Shown: positions 44,323 through 56,257, counted from the first letter of the stretch. The stretch: DNA of 64,000 bases from Xenococcaceae cyanobacterium MO_188.B32 (GCA_030065635.1 JASJDJ010000005.1:1-64000), one strand, 5' to 3'. The notes: generated from the letters alone by a model not told the origin. Translations and numbers: made by a program.

Positions 44323-46260
44323 TTATTTTTCGGCAAACATAGTTTCAATTAACTGTTGATAGTGTTTTCTGATGACCGGACGCTTGATTTTAAAGCTTTG
44401 AGTCATCATGCCATTATCCATGCTGAAAGGTTCTAAAATTAGCTGGAAAGTACCGATGCGATCGTCTGGACGATAGCCCGGACGATTTTTGACTTCGCGG
44501 TTTAATTCTTGACGAAATAAGTCTTGAATTGCTCGATCGTTTAAGTCACTATTGGCTATTTCGTTTTCGCTAGCATCAGGACTGGGTAAATTGAGGTCTA
44601 GTTTTTGGCTAGTAACCCATTGTTGGAGAGCTTCTAAATTAGGCACGATTAGCGCACCGAGTGCCTTCTGGTCTTGTCCTACTAACATAATTTGGTCTAT
44701 GTATTTACTGCGGACACAAGCATCTTCTATGGGTTGGGGTTCGATATTTTCGCCATTAGTTAAAACAATGGTATCTTTTGCCCTCCCTGTAAGTACTAAA
44801 TCGTTTTCTGCTGTTACCCAACCGAGATCGCCACTGTCAAACCAGCCTTCTGAGTCGATCGCTTTAGCGGTGGCTTCTGGTTTTTTATAGTAGCCTTGCA
44901 TTACTTGTGGTCCTCGAATGAAAACAAGTCCTGTTTCTCCTTGGGGTAGACTCTTACGAGTTTGGGGATCGACTATTTTGATTTCTGTTTCTGCCAGTGT
45001 TGGTCCTGCCGAGCCTCTCAGGTTTCGATCGAAACGACGAACATTAGTAACTGGAGACGTTTCGGTTAATCCGTAGCCAACTAGAACGGGAATATCGACT
45101 ATCTCATAAAAATTATCCAGATGTTTAGCCAGAGAACCACCTCCGCTTACAAACAATTTTACATTTCCTCCGACAGCATCCCTTACTTTCTGGTAGACTA
45201 TTTTGCTACCTAAGCTATGTAGGGGAGCAAGTAAACTAGCTTGAAGTCTAGCTTTAATTCTTTCTGTCGCTGAAGCATCGAGATGTTCTAAACTCAATCC
45301 ATCCGCAATTCTTTTCGCAGTAATATAATTTTCCGAAAGATTGAAGAAAAAGTTAATTAGTTTTTGTTTACTCGCAGATTGTTCTCGAAATTGTTTTTGT
45401 ACTCCTTCATAAAGAGATTCCCACAAACGAGGAACACCCACCATATAGTGAGGTTTATATTTTTGTAAATCTTGTTTAAATGAGCGTATGTTAGTATAAT
45501 ACATTGTGCAACCTCGGGAAAGGAAAAAATATTCCACAGTCCGTTCGTAGACGTGCCAACTAGGAAGAATACTCAGTACGCGATCGCCAAGGTTAGCATT
45601 GAGAACAGCTTTAAAGTTAATTACTTGATGTAATAAGTTACCGTGAGATAACATTACCCCTTTGGGTTTACCCGTCGTTCCCGAAGTGTAAATGAGGGTA
45701 GCTAAAGTTTCTTTATCTTGTTCTACTGGTTGTAGCTGACGATCTTTTCCCGCAGCCATTAATTTTTCAAAGTTAACAACTTGGTGAGGTATATCCTCAG
45801 GTGGGGTTTCATCAGATAGTAAAACGATCGCATCTAAAGATAGATCGTCTAATTCAGGACGTAGTTTGGCTAAAGTTTTGAGGTCTTCAATTACTAAACT
45901 ACTGCTATCACTATCTTCAAAAATATAGAGTAATTCTTGTCTTTCTGCTTTAGAAGAACGAACTGCATTAGCTGCACCAGCAGTCATAATTCCCCCATCG
46001 GCAATAAACCAACGAGGACTATTATCGGCAAAGAATGCCACTTTACTAGCCGATTTTACCCCTAATGCTTGTAGTCCTGAAGCAAATTGTTGAATTTGTC
46101 GATATAACTCCTTATAAGTGAGAGAAACTTTCGGCTCAGAGTGAGGCGAATCTAGAGCGACAGTATCGCCAAAATTCTTGGCTGCTATCTGCCAAACTGC
46201 GGATAAAGATTGAATTGAAGGATAGTCAACAGGATTGACTAATTTTTGGGACTTATTCAT
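44323..46260 (-). CDS. Long-chain acyl-CoA/acyl-ACP synthetase
   Basis: A 645-aa AMP-forming ligase of the long-chain type: IYTSGTTGKPKGVMLSH, GYGLTETSPVTNVR, GWFDSGDLG, and VLTNGENIEPQPIED, with the FACS-type linker. In cyanobacteria the single enzyme of this kind acts as acyl-ACP synthetase (Aas) to recycle free fatty acids, which is the likely role. It is distinct from the smaller ligase of the biosynthetic operon at 20804. Confidence 0.9.
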   Translation of the reverse strand: MNKSQKLVNPVDYPSIQSLSAVWQIAAKNFGDTVALDSPHSEPKVSLTYKELYRQIQQFASGLQALGVKSASKVAFFADNSPRWFIADGGIMTAGAANAVRSSKAERQELLYIFEDSDSSSLVIEDLKTLAKLRPELDDLSLDAIVLLSDETPPEDIPHQVVNFEKLMAAGKDRQLQPVEQDKETLATLIYTSGTTGKPKGVMLSHGNLLHQVINFKAVLNANLGDRVLSILPSWHVYERTVEYFFLSRGCTMYYTNIRSFKQDLQKYKPHYMVGVPRLWESLYEGVQKQFREQSASKQKLINFFFNLSENYITAKRIADGLSLEHLDASATERIKARLQASLLAPLHSLGSKIVYQKVRDAVGGNVKLFVSGGGSLAKHLDNFYEIVDIPVLVGYGLTETSPVTNVRRFDRNLRGSAGPTLAETEIKIVDPQTRKSLPQGETGLVFIRGPQVMQGYYKKPEATAKAIDSEGWFDSGDLGWVTAENDLVLTGRAKDTIVLTNGENIEPQPIEDACVRSKYIDQIMLVGQDQKALGALIVPNLEALQQWVTSQKLDLNLPSPDASENEIANSDLNDRAIQDLFRQELNREVKNRPGYRPDDRIGTFQLILEPFSMDNGMMTQSFKIKRPVIRKHYQQLIETMFAEK

Positions 46261-46444
46261 GACGATAAAAGGATAATAATTAAATGTTTAACCGATGACT
46301 GATAAATGTTCGCGTTTAAAATACGATCGCTGCAATCATTTTTAACATAGTTATTAATAGTCCAGCTAACGATCTGGGCATGCTAATTAGCAACAGGCTG
46401 ACTCAAACCATTTTGTTTTTTAATTAGTTAGAAAATTTATTTAG

Positions 46445-47461
46445 ATGCTAGATTGCTTTTCCCGATTTAATCACAAAAAGTTTTTGCCTTCAATTTTATT
46501 TATGCTGGTTTTCTTACTGACTATTTTGCTCAAAGGATGTGGTTTAGGTCAAAGCGATCGATTAGCTACTCTAAAAGTCGGGATGAATAATTGGCCTGGA
46601 TATGCGCTCGCTCTATATGCTCAAAAACAAGGTTTATTCGAGCAACGTGGGCTTCAAGTTCAACTAGTCCATTTTAGCAATCAGCAAGATAATATTCGCG
46701 CTACTCTTAGAGAAGCTTTGGATGCTAGTTTTGTTCCTCTTTGGGAAGTAATGCAAGTAGACCCTGGCAACGATACACCAGCTTTTATTCTAGTAGCAGA
46801 TGTTTCTTATGGGTCTGATGGCATAGTCTCTCAGCCTAATATTAAGTCTATCCAACAGCTAAAGGGTAAAAAAGTAGGCACGAAACTTGGCACGGTTAGT
46901 CATCTTATTTTACTGGAAGCTCTCAATGCCTATAATTTGAAACCAGAAAACATAGAAATTACCGATGTTCTCAATTCCACCTCTATACACAAAATCAAAG
47001 ACAAAGAGTTAGATGCAGCGGTATTATGGGAACCTTCTTTGAGTGAAACTGCCCGAGAAATTAACGGCAATATCATTTTTACAACTAAATATGTAGATAG
47101 TTTGGTCATTGATGGGCTGGCTACGCGGAAAAGTTTTGTCGATTCTCACCAAGCAGAATTATCTCAGTTTATTATGGCTTGGTTTGATGCTGTTGATGAG
47201 TTAGAGCGTAACCCAGAGCGAGTCTTTACCGTAATTGCTGACGAATTAAATCAAACTACGGAATCTTTTGCTCGAGATTATAGTGGACTCAAACCGGGCG
47301 ATCGAGCCATGAATCAAAAAATGTTTGCGGGACAACTAAAAAGCTCTAAGCAAAAAATTATTGAGTTATTAGAACAAGACCCCAGACATAGCAGAATGAT
47401 TAGAAAAGATGTGGTCTTTGATGCCAGACCTTTAAATGATGCCCTGAAAAACTGGAAGTAA
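46445..47461 (+). CDS. NMT1/TauA-like solute-binding lipoprotein
   Basis: A 338-aa ABC-type binding protein of the nitrate/sulfonate/thiamine-precursor class: LKVGMNNWPGYALALYAQKQGLF, QLKGKKVGTKLGTVSH, LDAAVLWEPSLSE. The N-terminus is a lipoprotein signal with LLKGC as lipobox. Instead of a permease and ATPase, the next gene (one-base overlap, TAATG) is a histidine kinase, so it may act as the ligand-binding partner of a sensor rather than of a transporter. The ligand is unknown. Confidence 0.86.
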   Translation: MLDCFSRFNHKKFLPSILFMLVFLLTILLKGCGLGQSDRLATLKVGMNNWPGYALALYAQKQGLFEQRGLQVQLVHFSNQQDNIRATLREALDASFVPLWEVMQVDPGNDTPAFILVADVSYGSDGIVSQPNIKSIQQLKGKKVGTKLGTVSHLILLEALNAYNLKPENIEITDVLNSTSIHKIKDKELDAAVLWEPSLSETAREINGNIIFTTKYVDSLVIDGLATRKSFVDSHQAELSQFIMAWFDAVDELERNPERVFTVIADELNQTTESFARDYSGLKPGDRAMNQKMFAGQLKSSKQKIIELLEQDPRHSRMIRKDVVFDARPLNDALKNWK

Positions 47462-50067
47462 TGAGTAAATCGCCTAAAAAAACTGGCTCTATTTTATCTA
47501 GACAATTATTGACTCCTTTAGGAATTTCCCTAGCGATTGTAGGTTTCACCACTTTATGGATCAATTATCATTTCATTAGAACAGACTTAGAAGACAAAGT
47601 ACAACAAAAAGCGCAGTCTATTACTCAAGGAATTGAGTTTGGGACAGAAAGCTTAATTGAATTCGAGCAAACCAGTATTTTACGAAGAACAGTTCAAAAT
47701 TACGCTACCTTAACCGACGTAATCGAAGTTGCCATTGTCAATCCCGATGGTTTAACCATAGCTAATAGTTCAGAGTTCGTTATCGGTCGTCCTTATCGAC
47801 CCGAATTTAGCCAGTGGATGGAGCAAGCAGTTAACACGGGTATAGAAACTAGCTATAAAACAACCATTGAAGGTCGATCGGTTTTAGTCAATATTTTGCC
47901 CTTTAGTAGCACCATTTTTGGCGTGTCTGGACGTCGGGGTCTAATCGTTGTTATTTTAGACCTGCATAAAATGCAACAAAAAGTTAGACGAACTCTATTT
48001 GCCTCAACCGCTACATTTTTGGTAGGAATTATCCTCATTTTAGCCATTCTAGCAATTTTACTAGACAGAAAAATTTTCCGCCCCCTACAAATACTTCATC
48101 AAGCTATTGGCGAGAGCAAAAAGTCGAATGATTTTGTTTTAACCCAACCCATGTCAGCCAATGAAATCGGTTTCCTGGCAGATACTTTGGCAGATACATT
48201 TCAACAACGCAATCAGATAGAAGCAACTCTGGAAAAACAAGTTCGGAGAATAACTTTTTTAGAATACATTACCCAAAAAATTCGCCAAAGTCTAGATATA
48301 CAGACTATTATGTACTCGGCAGCCAATCAGATTGGGTTGAATTTTAATATTAGTTACTGCCACATCTATCTTTATCGAACGAAATCCCTTCCCAAAATTC
48401 CGCTTATTGCCGAGTATGTCGATCGAGATAATCCTTCTTCTAAAAACTTTTTATCTTACCTAGAGGAAAATCTCTACATACAAGAATTACTCAAACAAGA
48501 CCGAGCCATCGCTTTTGCTAATGTAGAAAAAGAACCATTGCTGGAGGAGATGAAACCTCTGTGTCGGGAACTAAAAATCAAGTCTATGCTGGGGGTGCGT
48601 ACTTCTTATCAAGAAAAAACCAACGGAATTATTATACTCAATCAATGCGATCGCTATCGTGAATGGACAAAAGGCGAAATTGATTTATTAGAAGCAGTTG
48701 CTGCTAAAGTAGGAATTGCTCTAGCACAAGCTCAACTTCTCAAGCAAGAAAAAGAACAAAAAATCCAACTCGATCGACAAAATCAACTTTTACAACAAGA
48801 AATTACCGAGCGAGAACAAGCACAACAGACTCTCAAACTTCAACACTTAAAGTTTCAATTATTTGCGGAAATTGCCTTAAAAATTCGCCAATCTTTAGAT
48901 TTTCAAGATATTCTCCAAACTACTGTTACAGAAGTCCAGAAAATTTTACTGGCAGACCGAATTGTAATTTATCGTCTTGAAGATGACGGCAGTGGTTATG
49001 TCCTCCAAGAAGAAATGTTGCCTGAATGGTCTTCGATGCTCGACCTTCACTGCACAGAAGAAGTTTTTCCTTTAAAATGCCAAAAGCAGTATGAACAGAA
49101 TAAAGTAGTAGCTATCGAGTCTACGGAAACAGCTTATGCCGAACAATTACCTTGTATGTATGATTTTGCTCGAAAATGGTCAATTAAAGCCAAACTAGTA
49201 GCAGCTATTTGGCAAGAGCAAAATTTGTGGGGATTTATTATTGCTCATCAATGTTCTGCTCCACGAATATGGAAAGAATTCGATCGAAAACTAGTTCAGC
49301 AGCTAGCAGATCAAGTCGGCATTGCCATTACCCATGCTCAAATCCTAGAGAAAGAAAAAGAACTTAGAACTCTCAAATCTAGCTTTATTTCTATGACTTC
49401 TCATGAATTTCGTACTCCCTTGGCCGTAATTGGATCTTCTACGGAATTGTTACAGCACTATGGAGACAAATTAGATGCAACCAAAAAGCTCAAGCACTTT
49501 GAGCGGATTAAATCTTCAATCAGGCATATGACGGCACTATTAGAAGATGTCTTAATGATTAGTAAAGTAGAAGCTCACAAAATCGATTTTCACCCTGTAG
49601 ACATCGATGTAATAGAATTTTGTCGCGATCTAGTAGAAGAATTGCAACAAAGCAAAACAGAATATCAAATTTTATTGGCCGTTCATGGCTTAGATAATTC
49701 TAGCGAGCAAAAATCTTTCCGTGCTAAACTCGACCCCAAATTATTAAGGCAAATTTTAAATAATTTACTGACTAATGCCGTTAAATATTCACCGATTGGG
49801 AGTAAAGTTTATTTTGATTTAAACTGTAAACGAGATTGCATCTGTTTCCGAGTTCGCGATGAGGGTATTGGCATTCCTGCCGAAGATCTCAAAAATATCT
49901 TTACTCCTTTTCATCGAGCTATCAATGTAGGTAATATTTCTGGGACTGGACTGGGATTAGCAATCGTACATAAGTGTGTCGAACTACATCAAGGAAAAAT
50001 TACCATCGAAAGCGAAGTAGAAGTAGGTACGACCTTTACTGTTACTATTCCTTTAGATGCCAAGTAA
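47461..50067 (+). CDS. Membrane sensor histidine kinase with two GAF domains
   Basis: An 868-aa kinase. A helix near residues 15-35, an extracytoplasmic sensor segment (~36-178), and a second helix (FLVGIILILAILAILL) are followed by HAMP, GAF1 (~270-425), a coiled coil, GAF2 (~465-620), HisKA with the phosphorylated His (MTSHEFRTPL) and HATPase ([30 protein letters not shown]). GAF2 resembles phytochrome-type GAF domains but no chromophore Cys was verified. It is sandwiched between two solute-binding proteins in one operon, with no receiver protein adjacent. Confidence 0.9.
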   Translation: MSKSPKKTGSILSRQLLTPLGISLAIVGFTTLWINYHFIRTDLEDKVQQKAQSITQGIEFGTESLIEFEQTSILRRTVQNYATLTDVIEVAIVNPDGLTIANSSEFVIGRPYRPEFSQWMEQAVNTGIETSYKTTIEGRSVLVNILPFSSTIFGVSGRRGLIVVILDLHKMQQKVRRTLFASTATFLVGIILILAILAILLDRKIFRPLQILHQAIGESKKSNDFVLTQPMSANEIGFLADTLADTFQQRNQIEATLEKQVRRITFLEYITQKIRQSLDIQTIMYSAANQIGLNFNISYCHIYLYRTKSLPKIPLIAEYVDRDNPSSKNFLSYLEENLYIQELLKQDRAIAFANVEKEPLLEEMKPLCRELKIKSMLGVRTSYQEKTNGIIILNQCDRYREWTKGEIDLLEAVAAKVGIALAQAQLLKQEKEQKIQLDRQNQLLQQEITEREQAQQTLKLQHLKFQLFAEIALKIRQSLDFQDILQTTVTEVQKILLADRIVIYRLEDDGSGYVLQEEMLPEWSSMLDLHCTEEVFPLKCQKQYEQNKVVAIESTETAYAEQLPCMYDFARKWSIKAKLVAAIWQEQNLWGFIIAHQCSAPRIWKEFDRKLVQQLADQVGIAITHAQILEKEKELRTLKSSFISMTSHEFRTPLAVIGSSTELLQHYGDKLDATKKLKHFERIKSSIRHMTALLEDVLMISKVEAHKIDFHPVDIDVIEFCRDLVEELQQSKTEYQILLAVHGLDNSSEQKSFRAKLDPKLLRQILNNLLTNAVKYSPIGSKVYFDLNCKRDCICFRVRDEGIGIPAEDLKNIFTPFHRAINVGNISGTGLGLAIVHKCVELHQGKITIESEVEVGTTFTVTIPLDAK

Positions 50068-50111
50068 TTTTACAGTAGGATCGATTTGTTTTTTAGTTGC
50101 AATACATATTT

Positions 50112-50966
50112 ATGGATTATCAAAAGCGCATAAGTTGGTTAGCAATTAGCATTAGTGTTTATGCCAGCTTGTGGGGATGTAGTTTAGCTCCATCAGCAAC
50201 AGATGCAGCAGACTCCAATTTACGGGGAAAGTTAACTATTAATGGATCTAGTACTCTTAAACCACTTGTTGGTCAGATAGCCGAACGTTTTAAAATACAA
50301 AATCCTCAAGTAAAAATTAAAATCAAAACCAAAAGCTCCTCTGAAGGGCTAGCAGACACAGCCGAAGAAAAAGTCGATATTGCTATGGTTTCTCGTGCTT
50401 TGCTCCCATCTGAAAAAAAAGAATTCCAGGATTTTACCATCGCTCGTGAAGGTGTTGGCATTATCGTCCATGAAGATAATCCTATTGATTCTCTCAGCTA
50501 TGAGGACATCTTAAATATATACACGGGCAGAATTGATAATTGGCAAGAATTTGGCGGAACAAATAATACGATCAGAGTAATTAATAAAACCCAAAAAAAT
50601 TCTACCCAAGAGTTATTTTTAGACTACTTTCAACTTGATAATGCACAAATTGAAGCTAATGCAGTAAGCCAGAGTAATCAGCAAAAAATTGAAATTATAG
50701 CTAGTAATCCAGATGCCATTGGCTATGTATCTATTGGCATAGCGGAGTACCATATTGCTCATGGTGTACCGATTAAATTATTATCTATTGACGGTATCAA
50801 ACCTACAATGGCAGCAGTACAAGATGGTAGTTTTCCCATATCTCGTCCTTTGAATTTAGTTACCAACACCGAGCCATCAGGGCTAACCAAAGAATTTATC
50901 GAATTTGCTCGATCCGAAAAAGTTCATGACTTGATTAAAGCAGAAAATTTTGCCCCAATTAAATAA
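50112..50966 (+). CDS. PstS-like phosphate-type binding lipoprotein
   Basis: A 284-aa binding protein of the PstS-like family: LTINGSSTLKPLVGQIAERF, DIAMVSRALLPSEKKEF, INKTQKNSTQELFLDYF and AIGYVSIGIAEY. It has a lipoprotein signal (LWGCS). The ATG at 50112 is chosen as the start of the signal peptide. No pstCAB genes follow. Third gene of a binding protein-kinase-binding protein operon (44-base gap), so a sensory or phosphate-scavenging role is possible. Confidence 0.86.
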   Translation: MDYQKRISWLAISISVYASLWGCSLAPSATDAADSNLRGKLTINGSSTLKPLVGQIAERFKIQNPQVKIKIKTKSSSEGLADTAEEKVDIAMVSRALLPSEKKEFQDFTIAREGVGIIVHEDNPIDSLSYEDILNIYTGRIDNWQEFGGTNNTIRVINKTQKNSTQELFLDYFQLDNAQIEANAVSQSNQQKIEIIASNPDAIGYVSIGIAEYHIAHGVPIKLLSIDGIKPTMAAVQDGSFPISRPLNLVTNTEPSGLTKEFIEFARSEKVHDLIKAENFAPIK

Positions 50967-51004
50967 TAAGCTGGCAGTCATTAACATTGCATAGTGAGGA
51001 ATGC

Positions 51005-51100
51005 AGAGGAGCAGGGGCGGGAAGGGGGGACTTGAAGTTATCTGTCGAACTCAGTAGGTTATCTGTGCTAATATTTCCCCCCTTTCCGGCAGGGGGAGCA
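51005..51100. repeat. Hairpin element, copy 1 (G-run/C-run arms)
   Basis: The arms GCGGGAAGGGGGGA and TCCCCCCTTTCCGGC enclose ~45 bases. A related element is at 61856-61955, flanked by similar CAGAGGG and GGCAGAGGGTTTTA words. Fills much of the 50967-51244 gap, in which no gene is seen. Confidence 0.6.
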
Positions 51101-51244
51101 GGTTTTAGAGCCTGTTTCTAATTAGTAAAGATGCAAGTTAGATGTGGATTAGCTTACTAAAAATGTGTCTATTTCCCAATTATGACGTTAGTATTGGTGA
51201 TGATTCTATACTCTAACCTAATCTACCTATAATGAATCGATTTT

Positions 51245-53263
51245 CTAGGGACTATCGCGAATATGTTCCAGAAATTTTATTAACTGATTTTGATTAAAAC
51301 TTTCCACTAATTTACGGACTTTGTTGACAAAAGGAAGATATTCAGGAGCCAATTGTTCTAGAGAGTTTATTTGGCTCTCAAGTTCTCCCATGTCTCCCAT
51401 TTGAGCTAATTCCCATAATTTTAATAGTTTCTCTTGAGGAGGAGCGACTAAAGAAGCAGAGTCAGATTCTTTAGTATCTTCATGGAAGAGCCATTGCAAG
51501 TGCAAGTGAGTTTGTAGAGATTGGAGCAGTTTGTTGAAGTCTACAGGTTTAGAGAGAAAGTCTTCAAATTCGAGCCTAGAGATTTGTAATTTTTCTGCAA
51601 ATTGAGAGTTAGCAGAGACAAAAATTACCTTTGTCTCTTTGAGTTGAGAATGTTGTCTGAGTTGCTGTAGCATTTCTAGCCCATCCATCTCTGGCATTAA
51701 CGCATCTAACAAAATAACATCGGGTTTGAAGGTTTCGGCTACTGTTAAACCGTGTCGACCATTTTCTGCTTCTGCCAGTTCAAAACCAAGAGGTTGTAAA
51801 TATTGAATCAGTAAGTGGCGATTATCAAAAATATCATCTACTACTAAAACTTTACGGGGTTTACCGTTAAACCCCGTTGGTTGAATTTCAGACTGAAGAT
51901 TGGTAGTAGATACATTAGCGGGGTCACCTTCCAACAAAATTAAATCGAACCAAAAGATACTTCCTTTGCCAACAGTACTGGTAACTTGGATTTGACTTCC
52001 CATCAGTTGAATGAGTTTTTGACTAATAGTTAGTCCTAATCCCGTTCCTCTACGCTCTGATTGCATCTGATGCACCTGCTCGAAGGGTAAGAAGATGCTC
52101 GTTAATTTATTTTCAGGAATACCAATTCCCGTATCTTTAATCTGAAAGCGAATTTTGGGGACTGAAGACTGGGGATTGGGGATTAGGAGTTGGGAAATTT
52201 CTCCCCCATCTCCTCTGTTTTTCTTAGTTTCTAGCTCAAAATCTTCGACGTAACCTATTTGAAAAGTAACTTCTCCTCGCTCGGTAAATTTAATTGCATT
52301 ACTAAGCAAGTTGAGTAATACTTGTCGCAGTCTAGTTTCATCTGCCCGCACTACCTGAGGAAGAGAAGAAGAAAATCGCTCGTGAAAATCGATATTTTGT
52401 TGTTCGGCACGGAGGCGCGACGTGGCAACTAAATTATTTAGAAAATCCCGCAAATCAAAATCTTGTTCCTCTAGTTGAATTTTGTCGGCTTCAATTTTAG
52501 AAAAATTGAGAATATCATTAATCAAATCTAGTAGGTGTCGTCCCGACTGATGAATAAGGTTCAAATTTTGATTTTGTTGGTTAGTAAGTTGGGAATCTTT
52601 TTGCAAAATTTGGGTAAAGCCGAGAATGCCATTGAGAGGAGTTCTTAATTCGTGGCTCATATGAGCGATAAAAGAATCTTTAGATTTATTAGCAGCCTCC
52701 GCTGCTTCTTTGGCACGAGCTAGTTCGGCAGTACGTTCGATTACTTTTTGTTCTAATCCTATCTTCGATCGCTGTAGTAGTTGTTTCGAGTTCTTGAGTT
52801 CTTCTTCAACTTGTTTACGTCTAGAAATTTCTTGTCTTAGCTGTTGGTTTTGTTCGGCAAGACTTCGGCGCATTTTCTGAAGAGTGATATGAGTCTCAAT
52901 GCGAACTAAAACTTCTTCTCGATCGATGGGTTTAGTTAAATAGTCTACAGCTCCGAGTTGAAAACCTTTTACTTTGTTGACAACTTCATGAAGGGCAGAC
53001 ATGAAAATTACCGGTATATCTTTGGTCGATGCTTTAGCTTGTAACTGACGACAGACCTCGAACCCATTAAGACGGGGCATCACAATATCTAATAAGATTA
53101 AGTCAGGCAGTGCATATTCGGCTTTTTCTAAAGCACTTTCTCCATCTTGAGCTACCAAAACTTCAAAACCAGCATTGGCAAGATAAGTAAACAAAACCTT
53201 TAAATTACTGGCAACGTCATCGACGATTAAAATCAAACCTGGTTTTTGCTGCTTATCTGTCAT
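51245..53263 (-). CDS. Hybrid kinase, receiver-HisKA-HATPase-receiver
   Basis: A 672-aa soluble protein. An N-terminal receiver ([30 protein letters not shown]), a coiled coil, HisKA ([21 protein letters not shown]), HATPase ([25 protein letters not shown]) and a second receiver ([28 protein letters not shown]) end with a helical tail. The ATG at 53263 (AAGGA upstream) overlaps the preceding gene by 11 bases. It is the third of three consecutive, related kinases and has no membrane part, so it likely receives phosphate or signals from its neighbours. Confidence 0.9.
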   Translation of the reverse strand: MTDKQQKPGLILIVDDVASNLKVLFTYLANAGFEVLVAQDGESALEKAEYALPDLILLDIVMPRLNGFEVCRQLQAKASTKDIPVIFMSALHEVVNKVKGFQLGAVDYLTKPIDREEVLVRIETHITLQKMRRSLAEQNQQLRQEISRRKQVEEELKNSKQLLQRSKIGLEQKVIERTAELARAKEAAEAANKSKDSFIAHMSHELRTPLNGILGFTQILQKDSQLTNQQNQNLNLIHQSGRHLLDLINDILNFSKIEADKIQLEEQDFDLRDFLNNLVATSRLRAEQQNIDFHERFSSSLPQVVRADETRLRQVLLNLLSNAIKFTERGEVTFQIGYVEDFELETKKNRGDGGEISQLLIPNPQSSVPKIRFQIKDTGIGIPENKLTSIFLPFEQVHQMQSERRGTGLGLTISQKLIQLMGSQIQVTSTVGKGSIFWFDLILLEGDPANVSTTNLQSEIQPTGFNGKPRKVLVVDDIFDNRHLLIQYLQPLGFELAEAENGRHGLTVAETFKPDVILLDALMPEMDGLEMLQQLRQHSQLKETKVIFVSANSQFAEKLQISRLEFEDFLSKPVDFNKLLQSLQTHLHLQWLFHEDTKESDSASLVAPPQEKLLKLWELAQMGDMGELESQINSLEQLAPEYLPFVNKVRKLVESFNQNQLIKFLEHIRDSP

Positions 53264-56198
53264 CTCGCATCTGTCCTTCAATAAATTGACGAAGTTTCTT
53301 TTCTTGAAAATTTTCAGCGAGTTGACGAGTTAGCCTAGTAAAAGAAAGATATTGAGGATCTAACTGCTCTATTTTCGCTGCTTGTTCCAAAATGCCTGCA
53401 ATATTACCTAGTTTGGCTAGCTCGAGTAAAATCGCCAGTTCCTCTCCAGGAGGAGCAATAATACTGTTACCGATCGAGCCAATGTCTTCTTCTGTCTTCT
53501 CTATATTGTCGTCGGTTGACAAGATTGTCGAGGGACTTAGCTGATAAATCCACTTCAAGTTTAAATAAACCTCGATTATCTCTAGCAATTCATCCACACA
53601 GACTGGTTTAGTCAGGAAAGCATTATAATCTGACTGCTCAGATAAGAATTGTTCTTTCTCAAACACACTGGCAGAAGTAGCTACAATGACTACATCTGTA
53701 AAATGGGAATCTTGTCGCAGTCTTTTCGCCATGGAATAGCCATCAGCTAGGGGCATAACCAAGTCTAGTAAAATTAAATCTGGTCGGTATTTTTGTGCTA
53801 TTGCCCAGCCTTCCTCTCCGTTAGTAGCTTCTAAGACCTCAAAACCTAAAGAAACGAGTAATTGGACGATAAAAGCTCGATTATGAGCTCGGTCATCTAC
53901 TACCAAAATTTTATTTTTATTGCCTTTAAAGCCGACAATCCGATATTCTAAGTTGGTCTGTTTTAATTCATTCGAGGTAGCTATTGCTGGTAAGTCTACA
54001 TCAAACCAGAAAATACTACCTTTCCCTAGTTCACTGCAAACTTTAATTTCTCCTCCCATTTGATGGACTATATTTTGGCTGATCGCCAACCCTAATCCCG
54101 TTCCTTTCCGAGCAAATTGACCCTCAACCGCTTGCTGGAAAGGCAAAAAGACCTCGGTTAATTTATCTGGGGGGATACCAATCCCTGTATCTTCAACTTG
54201 AAAGAGAATTTTACGATTGTGGATTGAAGACTGAAAAATTTCTTCCCCATCTCCCTTGTCTCCCTTATCTTCCCCATCTCCTACTATTCCCTCGTAGCCT
54301 ACTTTAAAAGTAATGCTGCCAATTTCCGTAAATTTGACGGCATTACTAAGTAAGTTGAGCAATACTTGTCGCAGACGTTTTTCATCTCCCCTTACTATAT
54401 TGGGTAGGGAAGATTGAGCTTGATAATTGAAGGTAATGCCTTTTTCCTTAGCTCGAAGGTGGATAATAGCAATTAACTCTTCGATAAAGGAAGAAAAACA
54501 AAAATCGCTTTCCTGTAATTCCAGTTTTTCAGCTTCAATTTTAGCTATATCGAGAATATCTTCAATGAGAGTAAACAGATGGGAGCCACACTGGTGAATA
54601 GTTTTTATACCATTGAGTTGCTCAGAGGTTAAATGAGGGTCTTTTTGGAGAATTTGAGCAAAGCCTAAAATACCATTTAAAGGTGTTCTCAGTTCGTGGC
54701 TCATGTGAGCGATAAAAGTACTTTTGGCTCGATTGGCAGCTTCTGCTGCTTCTTTAGCCTCTTGTAGGGCTTCTAGTAACTGACTTTGAGCCAGGGCAAT
54801 GCCTAGTTGATCTCCCAGTTGTCGGAGCATTTCGATTTCAAAACTAATCCACTGTCGCGGACTGGTACAATGATGAGCAATTAATAGCCCCCAGAGTTTT
54901 TGTCTTTTTAAGATCGGTACGATTAAGTTAGCCTTGACATTAAACTGTTGAAGAAATTGAATATGACAGGGTTGGAGGTTAGATTTTTCTAGATCGGAGA
55001 TCGCGCTAATTCTACCTTGACGATATTGGACTAAGTATTTTTCATCAAAACAAGGATCGACAATGTTTTGTCCGAGTAGGGCAAATTTTCGATCGATTAC
55101 TGCTTCTTGGACTACATTACCTCCTCGATTGTCAAGTTGGAACAGCAACACTCGATCTGCTTGGAGAAACTGCCGTACCTCAGTGACAACGATGGGGAGA
55201 ATTTGGTCTAGTTTAAGAGACTGGCGAATTTTGAGGACTATTTCGGCAAATAATTGCGATCGCTGATGTTGTCGAGATAATTCCTCTTCTTTTTGCTGGC
55301 GGGCAATAATTTCTTGCTCTAATTTTTGATTGGTTTGGGCTAAGGTAGTAGTTTGCTCTTGAATTAACTCTTGTAAAGCTTCAATAGTCGAGTACATTTC
55401 TACAGGTTCTAAAATTTGAAGAATACTCGTTTGCGTTACTATTCCTACTAAATTTCCCGCTTCGTTAACTACTACCAATCGTCGGATATGAAGGCGTTGC
55501 ATCTTTTGGTGGCTCGCCCAGAGAGAATCTTGAGGGGTTATTGGGCTAAGAGGGGTACTCATAACGGTTTTTGCTTGAGTTTGCTCTAAATCCAATTCCA
55601 GGATGCAAAATTGAACTATATCTCTTTCGGTAATGATGCCCAAGGGCACAGTTTGTCCTTCCTCATTAGTCTGGGTAATGACGACGCAGCTTACCCTATG
55701 ATCTGCCATCAGTTGGGCAATTTGCAGGACAGAAGCGATGGAGACGGCTTGAATAACTTTGGTACTCATTACCTCAGCCACTCTCCTGAGTTTGAGCAAA
55801 TCTGTAGGGCGTAGGATATGGCGAATACTTTCTGGAGTAACCATACCGATGAGACTACCATCGTCATCGACAACGGGTAAATGGCGAATGCGATGTTCTC
55901 GCAAGCAGGAAAGAACGGCAAAAATATCGTTAACTTTTGTTAAGGGTAGGGTAACTAGTCGGCTACTCATTACTGATGCTATAGTTACCCCCACCAAGCT
56001 CATTTGTCGGGCAGTAATTTTAACCAAGTCTCGCTCTGTAAAAATGCCTCTCAATTGTCGGTCTTCAACTACCAAAACATAACTACTTCGCTGCTGGCTC
56101 ATAATAGCGATCGCTTCAACCAACAACGTCTCGGGAGCCACCATCGAGGGATTTTTATTGATGGCTTGTTTTAAAAGAGATTGGTTGCTGTCTGACAT
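53253..56198 (-). CDS. Hybrid kinase with four CBS domains, GAF and receiver
   Basis: A 981-aa protein. Residues ~1-270 hold two CBS pairs ([56 protein letters not shown]), which usually bind adenine nucleotides. Then a coiled coil, a GAF domain (~310-475), HisKA ([21 protein letters not shown]), HATPase, a receiver ([27 protein letters not shown]) and a helical tail with [17 protein letters not shown]. It probably couples cell energy state to phosphorelay. Second of the three kinase genes. Confidence 0.9.
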   Translation of the reverse strand: MSDSNQSLLKQAINKNPSMVAPETLLVEAIAIMSQQRSSYVLVVEDRQLRGIFTERDLVKITARQMSLVGVTIASVMSSRLVTLPLTKVNDIFAVLSCLREHRIRHLPVVDDDGSLIGMVTPESIRHILRPTDLLKLRRVAEVMSTKVIQAVSIASVLQIAQLMADHRVSCVVITQTNEEGQTVPLGIITERDIVQFCILELDLEQTQAKTVMSTPLSPITPQDSLWASHQKMQRLHIRRLVVVNEAGNLVGIVTQTSILQILEPVEMYSTIEALQELIQEQTTTLAQTNQKLEQEIIARQQKEEELSRQHQRSQLFAEIVLKIRQSLKLDQILPIVVTEVRQFLQADRVLLFQLDNRGGNVVQEAVIDRKFALLGQNIVDPCFDEKYLVQYRQGRISAISDLEKSNLQPCHIQFLQQFNVKANLIVPILKRQKLWGLLIAHHCTSPRQWISFEIEMLRQLGDQLGIALAQSQLLEALQEAKEAAEAANRAKSTFIAHMSHELRTPLNGILGFAQILQKDPHLTSEQLNGIKTIHQCGSHLFTLIEDILDIAKIEAEKLELQESDFCFSSFIEELIAIIHLRAKEKGITFNYQAQSSLPNIVRGDEKRLRQVLLNLLSNAVKFTEIGSITFKVGYEGIVGDGEDKGDKGDGEEIFQSSIHNRKILFQVEDTGIGIPPDKLTEVFLPFQQAVEGQFARKGTGLGLAISQNIVHQMGGEIKVCSELGKGSIFWFDVDLPAIATSNELKQTNLEYRIVGFKGNKNKILVVDDRAHNRAFIVQLLVSLGFEVLEATNGEEGWAIAQKYRPDLILLDLVMPLADGYSMAKRLRQDSHFTDVVIVATSASVFEKEQFLSEQSDYNAFLTKPVCVDELLEIIEVYLNLKWIYQLSPSTILSTDDNIEKTEEDIGSIGNSIIAPPGEELAILLELAKLGNIAGILEQAAKIEQLDPQYLSFTRLTRQLAENFQEKKLRQFIEGQMRDDR

Positions 56199-56257
56199 GA
56201 TTAGCTGCTGGTAAGAACAAAAAAAACTTAGCGATCGACTCTCTCTATACTTGTCTA

